Assembly: GCA_030673645.1 (NCBI GenBank)
Contig: DAOVIO010000083.1
Span: forward strand, 1-17,054
Source: JAGLSB01 sp023135955
Lineage (GTDB): Bacteria; Bacteroidota; Bacteroidia; Bacteroidales; GCA-2748055
Direction of reading: 5' to 3'
Length of the DNA stretch: 17,054 bases
Shown piece after piece: positions 1 through 7,085 of the stretch (the first letter of the stretch is position 1; each line of letters starts with the position of its first letter). Below the pieces are notes generated by a model that was given only the letters and a program-made list of their open reading frames with translations, was not told the origin of the DNA and did not search any database. Made by a program: the position numbers and the translations under genes.

Positions 1-56
1 CCCATCAATCCCTGGAGTATAAAAAGCCAGAACAGGTATATGCCCGAGCAGCTTAA
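1..56 (+). CDS. C-terminal end of a probable IS3-family transposase (5' truncated by window edge)
   Basis: The frame that starts at base 3 reads HQSLEYKKPEQVYARAA and stops at TAA 54-56. Bases 1-2 are the end of an nCC codon, which could be Pro. This matches the usual C-terminus of IS3-type OrfB transposases of the DDE integrase-core fold, which end near a (R)PHxSLxYxTPxxVY motif. Only about 17 residues are visible, with no catalytic residues, so the call rests on that tail motif alone. The other two forward frames give no recognisable protein. The gene probably continues upstream, outside the window. I cannot tell whether the element is intact. Confidence 0.6.
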   Translation, partial: HQSLEYKKPEQVYARAA

Positions 57-96
57 TTTTCCTTTTCCGCCCCGCGGGGCGGAAAAGGAAAATTAA
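53..96 (+). terminator. Perfect 44-bp palindrome, probable bidirectional terminator of the transposase
   Basis: Bases 53-74 are the exact reverse complement of 75-96, with no spacer. The A/T-rich outer arms (TTAATTTTCC) enclose a GC core (CGCCCCGCGGGGCG). As RNA this folds into an almost uninterrupted hairpin of about 20 bp, with the innermost bases opening as the loop. The transposase stop codon (54-56) lies inside the left arm. No clean T-tract follows, so termination may depend on hairpin strength, or the element may have another role such as insulating the IS from outside transcription. Confidence 0.55.
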
Positions 97-263
97 ACGT
101 ATCTTTAAAGAAACGTTGTCTAAAGGAGGGGAGTATTTTTCTATTCATGCCTGGTAAAATTTTCACATATTTTTTATGAACTATTGTGAGAAGAAAAATA
201 AGAAGTTGCAATTTTTCTTATCTTTATAAAGTTATGAAATCTTTTCCCAGGATGGAATAAAAG

Positions 264-845
264 ATGACTGATGAAAAATCCATAATAAAAAGGCTTAAGG
301 CTGGTGATATGGCTGCCATTGATGCCATTTATCATTCGTACAATAAAAAATTATATTCCTTTATTTTCAGCCTTCTGAAAGACCATAAGCAGTCAGAAGA
401 TTTGATTCAGGATATCTTTGTGACTTTATGGGAAAAAAGAGAACAAATCAATCCGGATCTTAAGTTCGGGAATTACCTGCTTACCATTTGTTACAATTCT
501 GCCCGTAAGTATTTCAGGAGAAAGAAGATCGAGAATAAAGTAAAAGATTATCTATTGAAAAATTCACCTGAAAGTATTTCAGAAACTGCAAATACTGTCA
601 TTTACAGTGAGTTGATGGAAATAGTAGACAATGCCGTTGAAAAACTTCCACCAAAGCGAAAGATTGTTTTTAAGCTCAGTCGCCATGAAAACAAGCAAAT
701 AAAAGAGATCGCCGAAAGTCTGAGTATTTCACCCCGGACTGCAGAATCCCACCTTTCCAAGGCTCTTAAATTTATCAAACAGGAATTGGAAAAGGAAAAT
801 GCAATCCTTCTGGCCTTAATGTTTTTCTATCTTTTAGTAGTTTAA
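264..845 (+). CDS. ECF-family RNA polymerase sigma factor (Bacteroidetes SusCD/FecR-associated type)
   Basis: This 193-residue protein has the two-domain ECF layout. Sigma region 2 spans about residues 8-86, including SEDLIQDIFVTLWEKRE. Region 4 spans about 115-172, with LPPKRKIVFKLSR leading into the helix-turn-helix IKEIAESLSISPRTAESHLS. There is no region 1.1 or 3, as expected. The last 14 residues (180-193) are strongly hydrophobic, a tail also seen in some sigma factors of this Bacteroidetes family. The protein should direct RNA polymerase to promoters of the neighbouring uptake locus and be held inactive by the FecR-like protein at 2305-3534. The ATG at 264 is the first usable start; an ATG at 252 is followed at once by a stop. 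The partner anti-sigma gene is not adjacent here: a T9SS cargo gene lies between them. Confidence 0.95.
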   Translation: MTDEKSIIKRLKAGDMAAIDAIYHSYNKKLYSFIFSLLKDHKQSEDLIQDIFVTLWEKREQINPDLKFGNYLLTICYNSARKYFRRKKIENKVKDYLLKNSPESISETANTVIYSELMEIVDNAVEKLPPKRKIVFKLSRHENKQIKEIAESLSISPRTAESHLSKALKFIKQELEKENAILLALMFFYLLVV

Positions 846-1198
846 ATCCCCGCGAAACCTATACTTAGTATTATTAATTAAAACAAAATCACTCTTCAGA
901 GTAAGTGTTTTGTCCGCTTAGTGGATATATATAATACAAGCGATCAATAATTATTGTATTAAAGGAAGTAGTATAATAAACAACTATTGATATTTCATAG
1001 GATGAACATGTGTGATTATCGATGAAGAGATGCATGAATACCAGACGGAAATGATATAAATATTAATCTTAATATTATAAACATGAGAAGCAAATTCATA
1101 TAGCATAGGCTCAGGGTTAGGAGGAATATATCCAACTAATTTCTGGGCATACATTATAGTTATATAACAAAATATTAAACCCACTAAATAAAATAAAT
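846..1198. other. 353-nt intergenic region between sigma factor and T9SS cargo gene
   Basis: This gap begins right after the sigma stop codon and contains copy A of a duplicated element (873-951). The remaining roughly 250 nt to the cargo start is AT-rich, and I recognise no coding sequence, RNA gene or strong hairpin in it. An antisense reading frame across 984-1220 looks like chance. The stretch could be a long 5' untranslated region, or decayed sequence left by the insertion of the cargo gene between sigma and anti-sigma genes. Confidence 0.6.
873..951 (+). promoter_or_regulatory. Copy A of a duplicated 79-nt element, candidate promoter or operator
   Basis: The element starts 27 nt after the sigma gene and aligns over its full length with 2213-2291. 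My hand alignment gives about 60 identities in 80 columns with two single-base gaps. Shared blocks are ATTAATTA, GTGTTTT (905-911), TCC, GTGGATA (921-927), ATAA and TACAA. The distance from GTGTTTT to GTGGATA is the same (16 nt) in both copies. The weak inverted repeat TGTCC/GGATA here is a degenerate form of the one in copy B. Its position before the cargo gene suggests a promoter, possibly recognised by the ECF sigma factor. That role is inferred. Confidence 0.45.
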
Positions 1199-2116
1199 AT
1201 GAAATCGAAATTATACACAAAATTAATAATGGTTATTTCAACCATTCTAATGTTCACTTATATCGCAACTGCACAAAACACCACTATTTCAATTCAAATT
1301 TTGAACGATGCTGATGATGTTGAAGAAGCTACTGTAGTTAACGGGGATGACCCAGCTGGAACTATAGATATTGATAGCGGTGATTTGGAATTTATAAATG
1401 AAGACGTCCTGCAAATTGTGGGAATGATTTTCAGGAATGTAACCATTCCTCCAGGTGCAAACATAGTCAACGCATATATTCAATTTACATCTGACAAAGA
1501 GCTTGGTGGTGATTCCATACTTTGTGAATTATATGGAGCAAGTGAAGCTAATGTGGCTGCCCCTTTCACTGAGGATCTTTTTAATGTTTCCATTAAGACA
1601 AGCACTATAGCAACAGTGGCCTGGAAACTGGGACCATGGGGAGTTTTTGGTACTGCGACCGAAGCAGAACAAAGCCCTGATATTAGCACTATTATACAAG
1701 AAATTGTTACACTTGACGGATGGGCCTCAGGAAATAATCTTATGATCGGAGCCAGGGGTACTTTACCAGGGAAAATAGACAACAGGGAGGCTGCATCATT
1801 CAATGCAGGACCTGAATATGCTCCTATACTGAATGTTACTTATAATACATATCCTGTTGGGGAGAATTCAATCAACGCCGAATTCTCAAAGTCAATTTAT
1901 CCAAATCCAACAGAAGGTAGTTTTAATATTATGAATCCTTCTACAGATAAATTTAGTTATTCAATTTATTCTGTCACAGGGAAACTGGTTATTAGCAGGG
2001 ATAATATCACAGGTTCGGAAATTGCTGTTGATATGTCTGGTTTTGCAAAAGGAATGTATTTAGTTGATGTAAGAAGTGCAGAAAAAACAGAAGTGCACAA
2101 ACTAATGCTTAAGTAA
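1199..2116 (+). CDS. Secreted protein with beta-sandwich-like domain and T9SS C-terminal sorting domain
   Basis: This is a 305-residue protein. Residues 1-25 form a Sec signal peptide (basic start, hydrophobic core, ATA-Q cleavage site). Residues about 28-216 are a single beta-rich region. It opens with a DDVEEATVVNGD acidic stretch, continues through VTIPPGANIVNAYIQFTSD, then a TVAWKLGPW segment and IIQEIVTLDGWASGNNLMI, and ends in PILNVTY. This layout recurs in secreted proteins of marine bacteria and resembles DNRLRE-like or carbohydrate-binding beta-sandwiches. I see no catalytic motif. Residues about 229-305 (SIYPNPTEGSFNI to the end) are a type A T9SS sorting domain, so the protein should cross the outer membrane and be anchored or released there. 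It may bind substrate at the cell surface; that is inferred from context. It lies between sigma and anti-sigma genes and ends in its own terminator. Confidence 0.85.
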   Translation: MKSKLYTKLIMVISTILMFTYIATAQNTTISIQILNDADDVEEATVVNGDDPAGTIDIDSGDLEFINEDVLQIVGMIFRNVTIPPGANIVNAYIQFTSDKELGGDSILCELYGASEANVAAPFTEDLFNVSIKTSTIATVAWKLGPWGVFGTATEAEQSPDISTIIQEIVTLDGWASGNNLMIGARGTLPGKIDNREAASFNAGPEYAPILNVTYNTYPVGENSINAEFSKSIYPNPTEGSFNIMNPSTDKFSYSIYSVTGKLVISRDNITGSEIAVDMSGFAKGMYLVDVRSAEKTEVHKLMLK

Positions 2117-2126
2117 TAATTTACTG

Positions 2127-2163
2127 AAGTTTTCTGGCTGATAATTTATCAGCCAGAAAACTT
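2127..2163 (+). terminator. Strong hairpin terminator after the T9SS cargo gene
   Basis: Arms at 2127-2144 and 2146-2163 are perfect 18-bp inverted repeats (AAGTTTTCTGGCTGATAA and its complement) around a single T at 2145. The hairpin starts 10 nt after the cargo stop codon and runs into CTTTATT. It should stop transcription before the fecR-like gene, which implies that gene has its own promoter in 2164-2304. Confidence 0.8.
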
Positions 2164-2212
2164 TATTCACTATTAAACACCTGTGATTAAATATCAAATA
2201 GAACCTTGAGAT

Positions 2213-2291
2213 ATTAATTACATCAAATCATTTTACGAAGTACGTGTTTTATCCCCTCTGTGGATAAACATAAATACAAATGATGATTAAT
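2213..2291 (+). promoter_or_regulatory. Copy B of the duplicated 79-nt element, candidate fecR promoter or operator
   Basis: This copy ends 13 nt before the fecR-like start codon. It contains a perfect 7-bp inverted repeat, TTTATCC (2248-2254) and GGATAAA (2262-2268), separated by CCTCTGT, then ATAAATACAAATGATG. The strong terminator upstream means the fecR-like gene needs a local promoter, and this is the only conserved candidate in the gap. Recognition by the ECF sigma factor encoded at 264-845 is a hypothesis. A leader-RNA hairpin is an alternative. Confidence 0.5.
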
Positions 2292-2304
2292 CAAAGTTGA
2301 AAAA

Positions 2305-3534
2305 ATGGAGCAGGATTGTAATAAAAATGAGATTAAATATTCTATTTTAAAAAATTACCTTGAAGGTGAACGCACTGAAGAGACTGATGAGATTAGGGAA
2401 CAGATAAGTTTATGGTTTGAGAATCCCAGGTATCGGTTCAAATTAGAACGTTGCCTGACTGAATTTTGGAATGAAACAGATTCTGATGCAGTTATTTCTC
2501 AGACCGACCCTGATTTGATTCTCAATCGGATTCACCACAGAATCAATCTTTTACAACCAAAGAAAATTTCTCTTAAAAAATTCGGTCAAAATATACCTGC
2601 CATCAAGCTCAATACAATCCTGAAAAATCTTTTCAGGGTTGCTGCCATATTTCTACTTCCGCTTATGGTTTATATCGGATGGGAGATTATAGATCAGAAA
2701 ATGTGGACAAAGAGTCAGAACGAGATTGTTTATAATGAATTTTTTTGTCCCATGGGTGTGCGGAGTCATTTTGAGCTGCCTGATGGTACTTCTGGCTGGC
2801 TGAACAATGGAAGCAGTTTGAAGTACCCGGTCAAATTTCTCAACAATTATAGGGAGGTTGAACTAATTGGAGAAGCCTATTTTGATGTGAGCCATCAGAA
2901 AAACCGACCATTTATCATCAATACAGACGGTTTGGATGTTAAGGTTCTGGGAACCAAACTGAATGTACAGGTCTATCCGGATGAAAAGATTCAGGCATTT
3001 ACACTGGAGGAAGGTTCCATCGAGTTAATCAAGTGGAATGAAGGAGAAGAGATAAATGTACTGAAAATGAAACCGGGCCAGCATGCTGTTTATACTAAGC
3101 CTGAAGATCAATTTGATATAGCAAACAAAAATCAGGCATTTAATGATGAAAATATAATTATTGTCGGTGACCAAACTATAAATAAAAGCTCTGGTACAAC
3201 TGAAAGGATTAATGCACTTGGAGGAAAGATCGATATCGGATTTGAAAAAATATCACAATATACTGAATGGACGAATGGGAAACTTGTCCTCCGTAATGAT
3301 CTGATGCCAGTAATGTTAAAAAGGATTGAACGCTGGTACAATGTAAAGTTTAATATTACCGATGAAAGAATCAATCAGTATAGATATTGGGCAACTCTTG
3401 AAGAAGAGAACCTGGATCAGGTTTTAAATATGTTGTCTCTAACTGGTCCATTTACATTTAAGAAGAAGTTAAGAGAACAACTGGACGATGGTACTTTTAA
3501 AGTACAGGAGATCGATATTATTATGAAAAAATAA
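2305..3534 (+). CDS. FecR-like transmembrane anti-sigma factor
   Basis: The 409-residue protein has the standard Bacteroidetes FecR layout. The cytoplasmic N-terminal part (about 1-105) would bind the sigma factor. One membrane helix lies at about 109-128 (VAAIFLLPLMVYIGW). The periplasmic FecR domain spans about 147-242, with LPDGTSGWLNNGSSLKYP, VELIGEAYFDVSH and VLGTKLNV. The DUF4974-type C-terminal domain lies at about 326-395 (GKLVLRND, VMLKRIERWYNVKF, LDQVLNMLS). It should hold the sigma factor at 264-845 inactive until the N-terminal STN domain of SusC1 touches its periplasmic part. Length is normal and no lesion is visible. It is unusual only in being separated from its sigma gene by about 1.46 kb. 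The ATG at 2305 gives a full-length N-terminal domain. Confidence 0.95.
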   Translation: MEQDCNKNEIKYSILKNYLEGERTEETDEIREQISLWFENPRYRFKLERCLTEFWNETDSDAVISQTDPDLILNRIHHRINLLQPKKISLKKFGQNIPAIKLNTILKNLFRVAAIFLLPLMVYIGWEIIDQKMWTKSQNEIVYNEFFCPMGVRSHFELPDGTSGWLNNGSSLKYPVKFLNNYREVELIGEAYFDVSHQKNRPFIINTDGLDVKVLGTKLNVQVYPDEKIQAFTLEEGSIELIKWNEGEEINVLKMKPGQHAVYTKPEDQFDIANKNQAFNDENIIIVGDQTINKSSGTTERINALGGKIDIGFEKISQYTEWTNGKLVLRNDLMPVMLKRIERWYNVKFNITDERINQYRYWATLEEENLDQVLNMLSLTGPFTFKKKLREQLDDGTFKVQEIDIIMKK

Positions 3535-3566
3535 CTAATCTAAGATATGTCATAGCCATAAAAAAC

Positions 3567-3596
3567 GTCAGGAAAGCGCTGACACACTTTCCTGAC
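3567..3596 (+). terminator. Hairpin between fecR-like gene and SusC1 (terminator or leader structure)
   Basis: Perfect 10-bp arms GTCAGGAAAG (3567-3576) and CTTTCCTGAC (3587-3596) enclose a 10-nt loop. The hairpin lies 32 nt after the fecR-like stop and 79 nt before SusC1. No T-run follows directly, so a partial terminator, attenuator or protein-binding inverted repeat are all possible. A further direct copy of the arm, GTCAGGCAAA, occurs at 3637-3646. Confidence 0.5.
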
Positions 3597-3675
3597 TGAT
3601 TTAGCATTAATTCGTGAAATAAATTCCTGGCATACAGTCAGGCAAATAAATCAAACGCTAAACTGGTATAAAAAT

Positions 3676-6600
3676 ATGAAAAAAACCCCTAAACAGTCCA
3701 GAACGATAAATAAATCGTTTTGCCTTTTAAAAATCCTTAGAATCATGAAACTAAGCTCTCTCCTCCTCGTCATTACGGTTCTTCAAGTGTTTGCAACAGA
3801 GACCTACTCACAGGATACTAAACTAAGCATGGATCTTGGTGAAGCAACTGTTGAGCAAGTGTTAAAAGAAATAGAGAATAATAGTGAATTTCATTTTCTT
3901 TTCAACCAGGAGCTGGTGGATGTAGCCAGAAAGATCCAGGTATCATTCCAGGATCAACAAATAGATAAGATATTGGCAAGTGTATTTGAAAGTACAAATG
4001 TTGATTTCTATGTGATGAACCGCCAGATCATATTATCTCCCAGGGAGTATCTGGCTGGTGTTAAACAAATGCAACCAGGCGTAGTTACCGGGACTATTAT
4101 TGATGAAAATGGAGATCCAATATTTGGTGCAACCGTAATCGTCATGGGAACAACTATTGGAACAATTACTGATATAAATGGAAACTTTGAGATAGAGGTT
4201 CCTGAAGATGCCGAAGTCATTCAGTTTTCTTTTATTGGAATGATTACTCAGGAGGTTGAAATTGGTAATCAGGTTGTTTTCAATATAAGCTTGTCTGAAG
4301 ACACTATTGGGCTTGAAGAGGTTGTCGTTATTGGTTATGGAACAGTGAGAAGAAGTTCTTTGACTGGTTCGGTTGCTACTTTAAGAGATGAAAAACTTGG
4401 CCAGGTAAGTGTTGGAAGAGCTGATCTAGCGATAATCGGGATGTTACCAGGAGTAAGCGTGAAGCAGACATCTACAAGACCTGGAGATGCACCAATAATA
4501 AGAATAAGAGGTGTTAGTTCCATTACAGGGCTTAATGATCCACTGTATGTTGTAGATGGTGTTGCTATTAATGGTGATCTTAGTACTATAAATTCAGGAG
4601 ACATTGAATCTATAGAAGTCCTTAAAGATGCTTCTTCTGCCGCTATTTATGGCTCCAGAGCTGCTGCGGGTGTGATTTTGGTTACCACAAAAAGAGGAAC
4701 AGGTCTTGAACCTACCTTCACTGTAAGCTCCTACACTGGCGTAAAAACACCTGCTTATCTGGTCGATGATTATCACAATGCACGAGAGGCATTTGACTAT
4801 GCTGTAAAAGTCAGTGATTCTAACTGGCTTCTTTCCGGAGGAGATCCCAATGTCCCAATATATGACAGGCCTTCATATTATCGTCCTGATAGTCTGTATA
4901 TTAACCTTGGAGACACTGATTGGCAAGATGAACTCCTAAGAAATGCCCTGATGCAGAATTATGAAGTATCCTCGAGTGGCGGTACTGATAAAATCAAATA
5001 CTATATATCCGCCAACTATATGGATGAACAAAGCACTTATATTGTTGGAGAATACAAACGTTTTACAGCTCGCGCTAATATTGATGTTCAGGTGAACGAA
5101 AAACTAGCTATGGGTATTACCTTAAGCCCGTCCTATTCTCATCAAAGAAGAAATGACCCCACAATGGCAGATATGTGCAAGTATCCACCATATATTCCTA
5201 TTTATTTACCGAACGGGGAAATAGGTGATGACGGTTCGAGATATGCTGCTACTTTGGACTTTTTCACAAGCCCATATATTACGGGAAAAAACCCTATTGC
5301 AGAATCCATTGGTATAAAAGATACCTACGAAAGGCTTGGCGGGTTCAGTAACCTATTTCTAAATTGGGAGATCCTTAAGAACTTAAAATTAAAAACCTCT
5401 TTAGCTTTTGATTACCAAACACTTCGTAATCCTTTTTTCTTAACAACTTATGCAACTAAGGCTGAGCGAACAGAAGCAAATGTCAATTACGATGAAAATA
5501 TAAATACATTAAATGAAAACACTTTAAACTACAGTAATACTATTGGTCAACATTCATTTGATGTGATAGCAGGAAATTCCTTCCAGAAGAATACAAATAC
5601 TAACTTGTATATGAGTGTACAAGACGGCTCAATCCCCAATAATAAAATTGAGACATTGAATGCAGGTATTGTAAACGATGGGTATACTTTCGTGGGTGAA
5701 TGGGGATTAATATCCTACTTTGGAAGAGTAAATTATGCACTTGCAAACAAATATCTTCTTTCAGTTTCTTATCGGCAAGATGGCAGCTCAAGATTCGGGG
5801 AAGATAGAAAATGGGGTTCATTTCCTGCAGCCTCTATAGGATGGAGAATCTCTCAGGAGGAGTTTATGGCAGATCAGGATTTAATTAATAATTTAAAATT
5901 AAGAATGAGTTATGGATTAACAGGAAGAACACCGGGAGGTTTATATGATCCAATTGCCAGAATTCAACAAGGTTATAGTTATACCTTAGGAGGTGGTGAC
6001 GGAAGCAAATATATTGGTGCTACACAAGGAACTTTTGGAAATTCTGAATTAGGATGGGAAAAAACAAAAGAACTTGATTTTGGAATTGACCTTGGATTAT
6101 ATGGTGGTCGGATTGCTTTGGTAGCAGATTTTTACAGAAGATTAACTACCGATCTGCTGTTGGCAAATCCAATTCCTGCTATAACAGGATTTATTGCGAC
6201 AACTACTAATATTGGGGAAGTTAGCAACACAGGAGTTGAATTCCTATTAACAACAAGAAACATGGTAGGAGAATTTAAATGGCTAACCAGTCTGAATTAT
6301 TCTAAAAATATAAATAGTGTCGAAGGATTGGGAGATTTGGACCAATTGCCTTTGACTGCATCAAAAAAAGGAATGTGGTTTCTTACTGAAGTTGGAAGGC
6401 CCATCGGTCTGTTCTATGGATATAAACAAACCGGTGTATGGGAAAGCCAGGCAGAATTGGATGCAAATCCATTTTTCCCAGGATCAAAACCTGGAAGTAT
6501 TAAAGTTGCCGACTCTAATGATGATGGAGTAATTGATCAAGATGACAGGGTGATTTTAGGGGATAATAAACCTGATTTTGAATTTGGGATAACAAACAGC

Positions 6601-7062
6601 TTTAGCTATAAGAATTTTGACCTTTCGATTCTTGTTAATGGTGTAATAGGTTTTGATGTATGGAATATGGAGTTATCATATTACAGAGAGAATAGGCTGT
6701 ATGTTACAGATAATCAATGGTTTTCTGAAGATGATATAGGAAATAGATGGACACCTTCAAACCGGAAAGGAGTAGACCCGAGGGATACAGACTTTTATAT
6801 TGAAGATGGATCCTACTGGAGCATACGGAATCTTAATCTGGGATACACAATTCCACAGAATAGTTTTAAGAATAATCTATTTACAGGGTCAAGGATTTAT
6901 TTTGCCGGTTTGAATTTATATGTGCATAAGACTAAGGATTTTCATTCTTATAATCCTGAAGGTTTGACAGATTATGAATCGGAAGCAACAAGACCCGGTG
7001 TCAACTTTGGTTCAGAACCATTGTACAGAACGTTTACATTTGGAATAAGTCTGGTTTTTTAA
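3676..7062 (+). CDS. SusC-like TonB-dependent outer-membrane transporter with STN signalling domain (SusC1)
   Basis: The protein has 1128 residues. Signal peptide is about 1-46, with a hydrophobic core at 27-40 ending in TYSQ. The STN domain lies at about 49-121 (LSMDLGEATVEQVLKEIENN, then FLFNQELV and IDKILASVFE). A carboxypeptidase-D-regulatory-like domain spans about 137-207 (VVTGTIIDENGDPIFGATV, SFIGM). The TonB-box region is LEEVVVIGYGT at 213-223, and the plug is about 225-340 (IRIRGVSSI, PLYVVDGV, IESIEVLKDASSAAIYGSRAA). The rest is the 22-strand barrel, ending in FTFGISLVF with a terminal Phe, as expected for BAM insertion. It imports ligand with SusD1 using TonB energy. The STN domain marks it as the signal transducer to the FecR-like protein just upstream. 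The ATG at 3676 is preferred over the internal ATG at codon 24 because this long pre-signal stretch is common in STN-bearing SusC proteins. Confidence 0.97.
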   Translation: MKKTPKQSRTINKSFCLLKILRIMKLSSLLLVITVLQVFATETYSQDTKLSMDLGEATVEQVLKEIENNSEFHFLFNQELVDVARKIQVSFQDQQIDKILASVFESTNVDFYVMNRQIILSPREYLAGVKQMQPGVVTGTIIDENGDPIFGATVIVMGTTIGTITDINGNFEIEVPEDAEVIQFSFIGMITQEVEIGNQVVFNISLSEDTIGLEEVVVIGYGTVRRSSLTGSVATLRDEKLGQVSVGRADLAIIGMLPGVSVKQTSTRPGDAPIIRIRGVSSITGLNDPLYVVDGVAINGDLSTINSGDIESIEVLKDASSAAIYGSRAAAGVILVTTKRGTGLEPTFTVSSYTGVKTPAYLVDDYHNAREAFDYAVKVSDSNWLLSGGDPNVPIYDRPSYYRPDSLYINLGDTDWQDELLRNALMQNYEVSSSGGTDKIKYYISANYMDEQSTYIVGEYKRFTARANIDVQVNEKLAMGITLSPSYSHQRRNDPTMADMCKYPPYIPIYLPNGEIGDDGSRYAATLDFFTSPYITGKNPIAESIGIKDTYERLGGFSNLFLNWEILKNLKLKTSLAFDYQTLRNPFFLTTYATKAERTEANVNYDENINTLNENTLNYSNTIGQHSFDVIAGNSFQKNTNTNLYMSVQDGSIPNNKIETLNAGIVNDGYTFVGEWGLISYFGRVNYALANKYLLSVSYRQDGSSRFGEDRKWGSFPAASIGWRISQEEFMADQDLINNLKLRMSYGLTGRTPGGLYDPIARIQQGYSYTLGGGDGSKYIGATQGTFGNSELGWEKTKELDFGIDLGLYGGRIALVADFYRRLTTDLLLANPIPAITGFIATTTNIGEVSNTGVEFLLTTRNMVGEFKWLTSLNYSKNINSVEGLGDLDQLPLTASKKGMWFLTEVGRPIGLFYGYKQTGVWESQAELDANPFFPGSKPGSIKVADSNDDGVIDQDDRVILGDNKPDFEFGITNSFSYKNFDLSILVNGVIGFDVWNMELSYYRENRLYVTDNQWFSEDDIGNRWTPSNRKGVDPRDTDFYIEDGSYWSIRNLNLGYTIPQNSFKNNLFTGSRIYFAGLNLYVHKTKDFHSYNPEGLTDYESEATRPGVNFGSEPLYRTFTFGISLVF

Positions 7063-7085
7063 ATCCAAATTAATAATAAAAAACT

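Larger units (their letters stand above)
1..135 (+). mobile_element. Probable right-hand end of an IS3-family insertion sequence
   Basis: The transposase tail and its palindrome are followed at 117-135 by TGTCTAAAGGAGGGGAGTA. This resembles the G-rich right terminal repeats of many IS3 elements, where a TGTC(T/C)AA stretch is followed by a run of G close to the insertion point. The left end is outside the window, so neither the inverted-repeat match nor a target-site duplication can be seen. The boundary at about 135-147 is inferred. Everything from the sigma factor onward would be host flank. Confidence 0.4.

Noticed and set aside
219..226. TATCTTTA as a Bacteroidetes -7 box (TAnnTTTG) for the sigma gene
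   Set aside because: It has one mismatch and no TTTG at the right distance upstream; in this AT-rich stretch such a match is expected by chance.
252..260. Two-codon ATG-GAA-TAA just before the sigma start as a regulatory mini-ORF
   Set aside because: Too short to distinguish from chance, and it has no ribosome binding site.
984..1220. Antisense 78-residue frame in the sigma-to-cargo gap
   Set aside because: It is rich in Ile, Tyr and Ser as expected of chance translation of AT-rich DNA, overlaps the cargo start, and shows no recognisable motif.
6511..6546. EF-hand-like Asp-rich loop in SusC1 (residues 946-957), with a counterpart in SusC2 (860-871)
   Set aside because: This DxDxDG-type loop is common in SusC barrels and does not mark a separate calcium-regulated system.
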